DNA of 64,000 nt from Bacteroidales bacterium UBA6445 (GTDB lineage Bacteria > Bacteroidota > Bacteroidia > Bacteroidales > UBA932). The translations under genes and the position numbers were made by a program. Each line of letters opens with the position of its first letter. Positions within the stretch are counted from its first letter, which is position 1. Shown here in pieces: positions 60,758-64,000 of this stretch. The stretch is taken from NCBI GenBank assembly GCA_002439585.1, contig DJOF01000008.1, forward strand, positions 62,001 through 126,000, given 5' to 3'. The notes below the pieces were generated by a model. That model had not been told where the DNA came from, searched no databases, and worked only from the letters and a program-made list of their open reading frames with translations.

Positions 60758-61492
60758 CTATTTGTGCGACTCCAGATAGATGTCAAGAGCTTTGGCTACA
60801 GAAGGTGCTTCAGGAGTCGGTGCCTTGATCTCTATCGGCAGCCCTGCATCTTCCATGGCCTTTACTATCTGACGTCCGAATGTTATGAACTTGGTCTTGC
60901 CGCACTCATATCCGGGGAAGTTCTCTAACAGAGACTTCACGTCAGCGGGGTTGTAAACTACAATTACATCGTAAGAATGAATGTCGGTATTGCTCAGATC
61001 CTGTGAGACGGACTTGACAAAAGTCGCTGCTGTCCAATCAAGCTTCTGGGCATCGAACAGCCCTGTCAGTGCCTCATTATTGTTGGAGTCGGATGTCGCT
61101 ATGAGGAATTTCTCATCCTTGTGTTTGGTGCCTATAAGAGCCACTACAGATGCCGGTGTGCCAGTGCCGTAGAATATTTTCCTTTTGCGGAAGATAATAT
61201 GCTTCTGTAGGTACATTGCTACGGCCTCAGTGGTACAGAAATATTTCATCGTGTCTGGAACCTTCACCCTAAGCTCTTCACACAGCTTGAAGAATGCGTC
61301 TATCGTATGTCTCGCAGTGAAGACTATCGCTGTATAGTCCAGAATGTTGATCCTTTGAGTCCTGAACTCCCTTGATGTCAGTGGCTCAATAAGAAAAAAC
61401 GGCATGAAGTCTATCTCCACCCCGTATTTCTCCTTAAGTGTCTCGTACGGAGCCGCATTAACCGGGCTCTCCTGAGAGATTAATATCTTCAT
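60758..61492 (-). CDS. hemD: Uroporphyrinogen-III synthase
   Basis: 244 aa. Cyclises hydroxymethylbilane in tetrapyrrole synthesis. Sequence is divergent, as usual for HemD, but carries the family pattern: AIVFTARHTIDAFFKL, FCTTEAVAMYL, FYGTGTPASVVAL, VVVYNPADVKSLL and KFITFGRQIVKAMEDAGL. No other hem gene nearby. Between DUF4271 and rnpA, same direction. Confidence 0.85.
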   Translation of the reverse strand: MKILISQESPVNAAPYETLKEKYGVEIDFMPFFLIEPLTSREFRTQRINILDYTAIVFTARHTIDAFFKLCEELRVKVPDTMKYFCTTEAVAMYLQKHIIFRKRKIFYGTGTPASVVALIGTKHKDEKFLIATSDSNNNEALTGLFDAQKLDWTAATFVKSVSQDLSNTDIHSYDVIVVYNPADVKSLLENFPGYECGKTKFITFGRQIVKAMEDAGLPIEIKAPTPEAPSVAKALDIYLESHK

Positions 61493-61509
61493 AACAGTTT
61501 AGAAGCTTC

Positions 61510-62160
61510 TTACAAATACACAATGGAAGCCACCAGCAAGCCGGCCGGCAACAATTCCACTGCGCAAAGATACAAAATTGTATGGAAAAGATTATCGGCA
61601 GACCTTAATATCTGAGATTTGCGAAAAAGGAAAAGTAACCACATGAATCCCGTGGCGTAGTAAGCAACCGTACGGGCTATAATTGTATAATCTCCTGATC
61701 TATAGAAGATTAATAATATCAATAAGTATGCAAGCGAAGTAAGTATGCCGAAATCAAAGAGAGCTCTGTTGGCCGTCCTGCATACATCACGTCCGCCTTT
61801 ACCTGAAGGGGTTATGAGTATCATGATACCTCTTACGGCAAGAAAACCTGTCATTATCCCTATTGTGCAGGCCGTCTTCATACCTTCCCCGAAGCTTTCC
61901 GTAGACGGGGGTTGCAGCATCCCCATAGCCGACAACGCAACAATACAAATTACAAATGACGGTAGTATCAACATGTCCCTTTCTCTAGCAAGTCTCATGT
62001 TACTCTCAATCTCGCTAAGGCGCTTCCACCGTATCATTCCTTCTGTAAGGTATGGTAGTATTATTGCAAACTGCCGCAGTGTAAATACTGCAAGTATAAG
62101 GCACAGCAGGATTGCCGCCTGATTGACGGGAGAGGCTGCCCATATGTCAATCTGTGTCAT
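61510..62160 (-). CDS. DUF4271 membrane protein
   Basis: 216 aa from ATG 62160 (MTQIDIWAASP). About five or six TM helices. Matches the DUF4271 family of Bacteroidetes by pattern and by its place next to hemD. Function unknown. Starts 4 nt after the SUI1 stop. Confidence 0.8.
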   Translation of the reverse strand: MTQIDIWAASPVNQAAILLCLILAVFTLRQFAIILPYLTEGMIRWKRLSEIESNMRLARERDMLILPSFVICIVALSAMGMLQPPSTESFGEGMKTACTIGIMTGFLAVRGIMILITPSGKGGRDVCRTANRALFDFGILTSLAYLLILLIFYRSGDYTIIARTVAYYATGFMWLLFLFRKSQILRSADNLFHTILYLCAVELLPAGLLVASIVYL

Positions 62161-62164
62161 TGCT

Positions 62165-62509
62165 TCAGTTGCCTCTCTTGGCCACATAACCCATCTCATG
62201 CAGCAGTGCCGTTACCTTGTCTCTAAGGTCTCCCTGTATAGTGATCTCCCCGTCCTTTGCAGAGCCTCCGACTCCACACTTGACTTTAAGTGTCTTGGCC
62301 AATGCCTTCAGGTCTTCTTCTGAGCCTTGGAAACCGCTGACAAGTGTCACCTGTTTTCCAGCCCGGCATCTACGGTCTATTGTCACCCTAAGTCTCTGAC
62401 TTGACGGCGGCAGAGTATCCTGCACGGACGCTTTCTCAGATTCATATTTGAAGTCGGGATTGGTGGAATACACCACCCCAAGTCTCTTCTTCCAGTCATT
62501 CTCCGCCAT
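62165..62509 (-). CDS. SUI1/YciH-type translation initiation factor
   Basis: 114 aa from ATG 62509 (MAENDWKKRLGVVYST); the longer frame crosses the promoter. Bacterial eIF1 homologue: RLRVTIDRRCRAGKQVTLVSGFQG and KVKCGVGGSAKDGEITIQGD are the family core. Thought to affect start-codon fidelity. First gene of the leftward run to trmN6. Confidence 0.92.
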   Translation of the reverse strand: MAENDWKKRLGVVYSTNPDFKYESEKASVQDTLPPSSQRLRVTIDRRCRAGKQVTLVSGFQGSEEDLKALAKTLKVKCGVGGSAKDGEITIQGDLRDKVTALLHEMGYVAKRGN

Positions 62510-62529
62510 CTCAATTTTATTTTGTCCTG

Positions 62530-62562
62530 CAAAGATAATCAAAGTCGGGTGCAATGTACAAA
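62530..62562 (-). promoter_or_regulatory. Promoter of the SUI1-hemD-rnpA run
   Basis: Minus strand: TTTG (62562-62559), 21-nt spacer, TATCTTTG (62537-62530). Full consensus; leader about 17 nt. Confidence 0.7.
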
Positions 62563-62619
62563 AGTCAGTGCAATTATGCCCTCGTGCTATCTTACGGCTT
62601 GAACATCGGGAATATTCCG

Positions 62620-62627
62620 TATCTTTG
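62620..62627 (+). promoter_or_regulatory. -7 box of the DUF2723 gene
   Basis: TATCTTTG, with CTTG 18 nt upstream as a poor -33. Leader of about 155 nt that includes a perfect 7-bp hairpin (CGGGAAG/CTTCCCG, 62717-62734). Confidence 0.45.
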
Positions 62628-62787
62628 TAGATTGTGAGATGAGTGCCCCGTGAATAATGTGGTCTTCAAGGAGTCAGCCCATTATGAAGGCTTCTCATGG
62701 AAAAGGACAGATAGGACGGGAAGTGTTCTTCCCGATTTGTCTGCGCTATGAAATGGAAATATTTGATATACAGATAATAATACAGAT

Positions 62788-64000
62788 ATGACAGAAAAGA
62801 AGTTCAATCTCTGGAGCAGGATAGCGTCTGTGGCCGTATTGTGTATAGCTGCATTTACCTACCTTTCCACGATCGAACCCTCAGCCTCTTTCTGGGACTG
62901 CGGGGAGTTTATAGCTTCATCATACAAACTGGAAGTGGGACACCCCCCGGGAAACCCTGTGTTCCAGATAATTGCCAGATTCTTCACTATGTTTACAGGC
63001 CCAGAGCATGCTGCCTTGGCCGTCAATGCAATGAGTGCAATATGCTCGGCACTTACCATATTTTTCCTTTACCTTACGATCGTATTTTTTGCAAGGCGTA
63101 TTGTCGGTAAAGGAATTGGAGAATATACGGTAGCTGATGCAGTTGCGGTGATAGGCAGTGCGGTTGTGGGCTCTCTAATATACTGCTTTTCCGATACATT
63201 CTGGTTCTCTGCCGAAGAGGGTGAGGTATATGCGATGTCCTCATGCTTCACGGCCATAGTTGTATGGGCAATGACCAAGTGGTATGAGCAGGCAGACCAG
63301 CCATACGCCAACAGGTGGATATTGCTGATATCTTTCCTAATGGGACTATCAATAGGCGTGCATCTTCTCAACCTGTTGGCCATACCTGTACTTGTGTTCA
63401 TGTATTTCTATAGGAAGAGGGAGACAGGTCACTACACATTTTGGGAATATATAATGATCTTCCTGCTGTCTATCGTGATAGTAGGTCTCGTGTTCTTCGT
63501 GATAATCCCATACCTGCCTAAGGCGGCAGCTTATGCGGATCTGCTTTTCGTGAATGTCTTTGGCCTTCCGTACAATACGGGTGCCGCTTTCTTCATGATT
63601 GCGCTTCTTGCCCTGTGCTTTTGGGCCGCATTCTTGACATACCGTAAAGGAATGGTTATGAGCAATACTGTGATACTCAGCTTTACGACCATTGTCATAG
63701 GCTTCTCCGTATTTTCAGTGATAGTCATAAGGTCCAATGTAATGCCCCCTACCAACGAGTATCAGCCAGACAATGCATTTACCCTTGTGCGCTATCTCTC
63801 GAGAGAGCAGTACGGCACGACGCCTCTCGTATATGGCCAGTATTACGGTTCGCCCTATCATATCGAGAACAAGAAATACTGGGCACCCATTAACGGAAAA
63901 TATAAGCATGTCGATGCCCCTGCTGAACCTGTCTACGATGCTGCCGGCAAAATGCTCTTTCCGAGAATGTGGAGCAACGGCAGTCCCAACCACATAAAGG
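62788..64000 (+). CDS. DUF2723 multi-spanning membrane protein (partial)
   Basis: First 404 codons; runs off the window. N-terminal FWDCGEFIASSYKLEVGHPPGNPVFQ is the family hallmark, with E/D residues like those of GT-C glycosyltransferases and protein O-mannosyltransferases. About eight to nine TM helices so far. In Bacteroidetes DUF2723 proteins are about 1000 aa; the family was proposed to be involved in glycosylation, with specific function not settled. Start at ATG 62788. Confidence 0.88.
   Translation, partial: MTEKKFNLWSRIASVAVLCIAAFTYLSTIEPSASFWDCGEFIASSYKLEVGHPPGNPVFQIIARFFTMFTGPEHAALAVNAMSAICSALTIFFLYLTIVFFARRIVGKGIGEYTVADAVAVIGSAVVGSLIYCFSDTFWFSAEEGEVYAMSSCFTAIVVWAMTKWYEQADQPYANRWILLISFLMGLSIGVHLLNLLAIPVLVFMYFYRKRETGHYTFWEYIMIFLLSIVIVGLVFFVIIPYLPKAAAYADLLFVNVFGLPYNTGAAFFMIALLALCFWAAFLTYRKGMVMSNTVILSFTTIVIGFSVFSVIVIRSNVMPPTNEYQPDNAFTLVRYLSREQYGTTPLVYGQYYGSPYHIENKKYWAPINGKYKHVDAPAEPVYDAAGKMLFPRMWSNGSPNHIK

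Overview
The window reads as a chromosomal segment of an anaerobic member of the Bacteroidetes, most likely order Bacteroidales. Evidence: the sigma-ABfr type promoter (TTTG, about 20 nt, TAnnTTTG) recurs in front of many genes; several families are typical of or restricted to the phylum (DUF4271, DUF4783, DUF2723, the long LspA, the finger-less DksA-like protein, the GT3-GT35 glycogen fusion, an ECF sigma paired with a beta-barrel protein); ribosome-binding sites are mostly not obvious; and a class III (oxygen-sensitive) ribonucleotide reductase with its activase is present. Genus cannot be fixed from the sequence alone. About 60 protein genes and one tRNA fill the window almost completely; no IS transposase, prophage, CRISPR array or secondary-metabolite cluster was seen.

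Layout. 1-9.3 kb: end of a lipid-transport (Mla-type) ABC unit, ispE and tsaE on divergent promoters, a lipoprotein, a 164-bp repeat with inverted ends, an ECF sigma factor overlapping a membrane-anchored beta-barrel protein, and a TPR/EnvC pair. 8.7-12.5 kb: nrdG-nrdD, a phosphopantetheinyl transferase and a small ORF. 12.6-19.8 kb: a secreted esterase, tRNA-Ser(GGA), malic enzyme, and a compact leftward run (periplasmic protein, M16 peptidase, O-methyltransferase, thiamine pyrophosphokinase, patatin). 19.9-23.6 kb: dnaX-lptB-NtrC-like regulator. 23.6-26.3 kb: efp, ispH-cmk, DUF4783. 26.4-30.5 kb: rlmH overlapping a very large NtrY-like kinase, a plausible partner for the regulator 3.3 kb upstream. 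30.5-33.7 kb: engB-prs-small Cys protein-der.

33.9-46.9 kb is one rightward gene train with gaps of 12 nt or less: xseA-xseB, then a complete glycogen module (branching enzyme, debranching enzyme, GT4 glycosyltransferase, GH57 amylase-type enzyme and a 1413-residue glycogen synthase/phosphorylase fusion), ending with ribF. Synthesis, branching, debranching and phosphorolysis of storage glucan are therefore probably expressed together; the branching enzyme and the synthase half are of eukaryote-like type.

46.9-64 kb: a small membrane protein, greA with an unusual hairpin-rich upstream region, HIT protein, a thioredoxin-fold lipoprotein without active-site cysteines, tsaB-cvpA, a 76-bp tandem repeat that runs into the ileS promoter, ileS-dksA-lspA, and a long leftward run SUI1-DUF4271-hemD-rnpA-yidD-S8 protease-lipocalin lipoprotein-lolD-trmN6. 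The window ends inside a DUF2723 membrane protein.

No wholly unknown multigene system stands out. The best leads are (i) the sigma/trans-envelope barrel pair, (ii) the kinase/response-regulator pair in which the regulator has lost its DNA-binding domain and has GAFTSA in place of GAFTGA, (iii) a repeated leader element placed just upstream of start codons at two distant loci, and (iv) the tandem repeat that supplies the -33 box of ileS.
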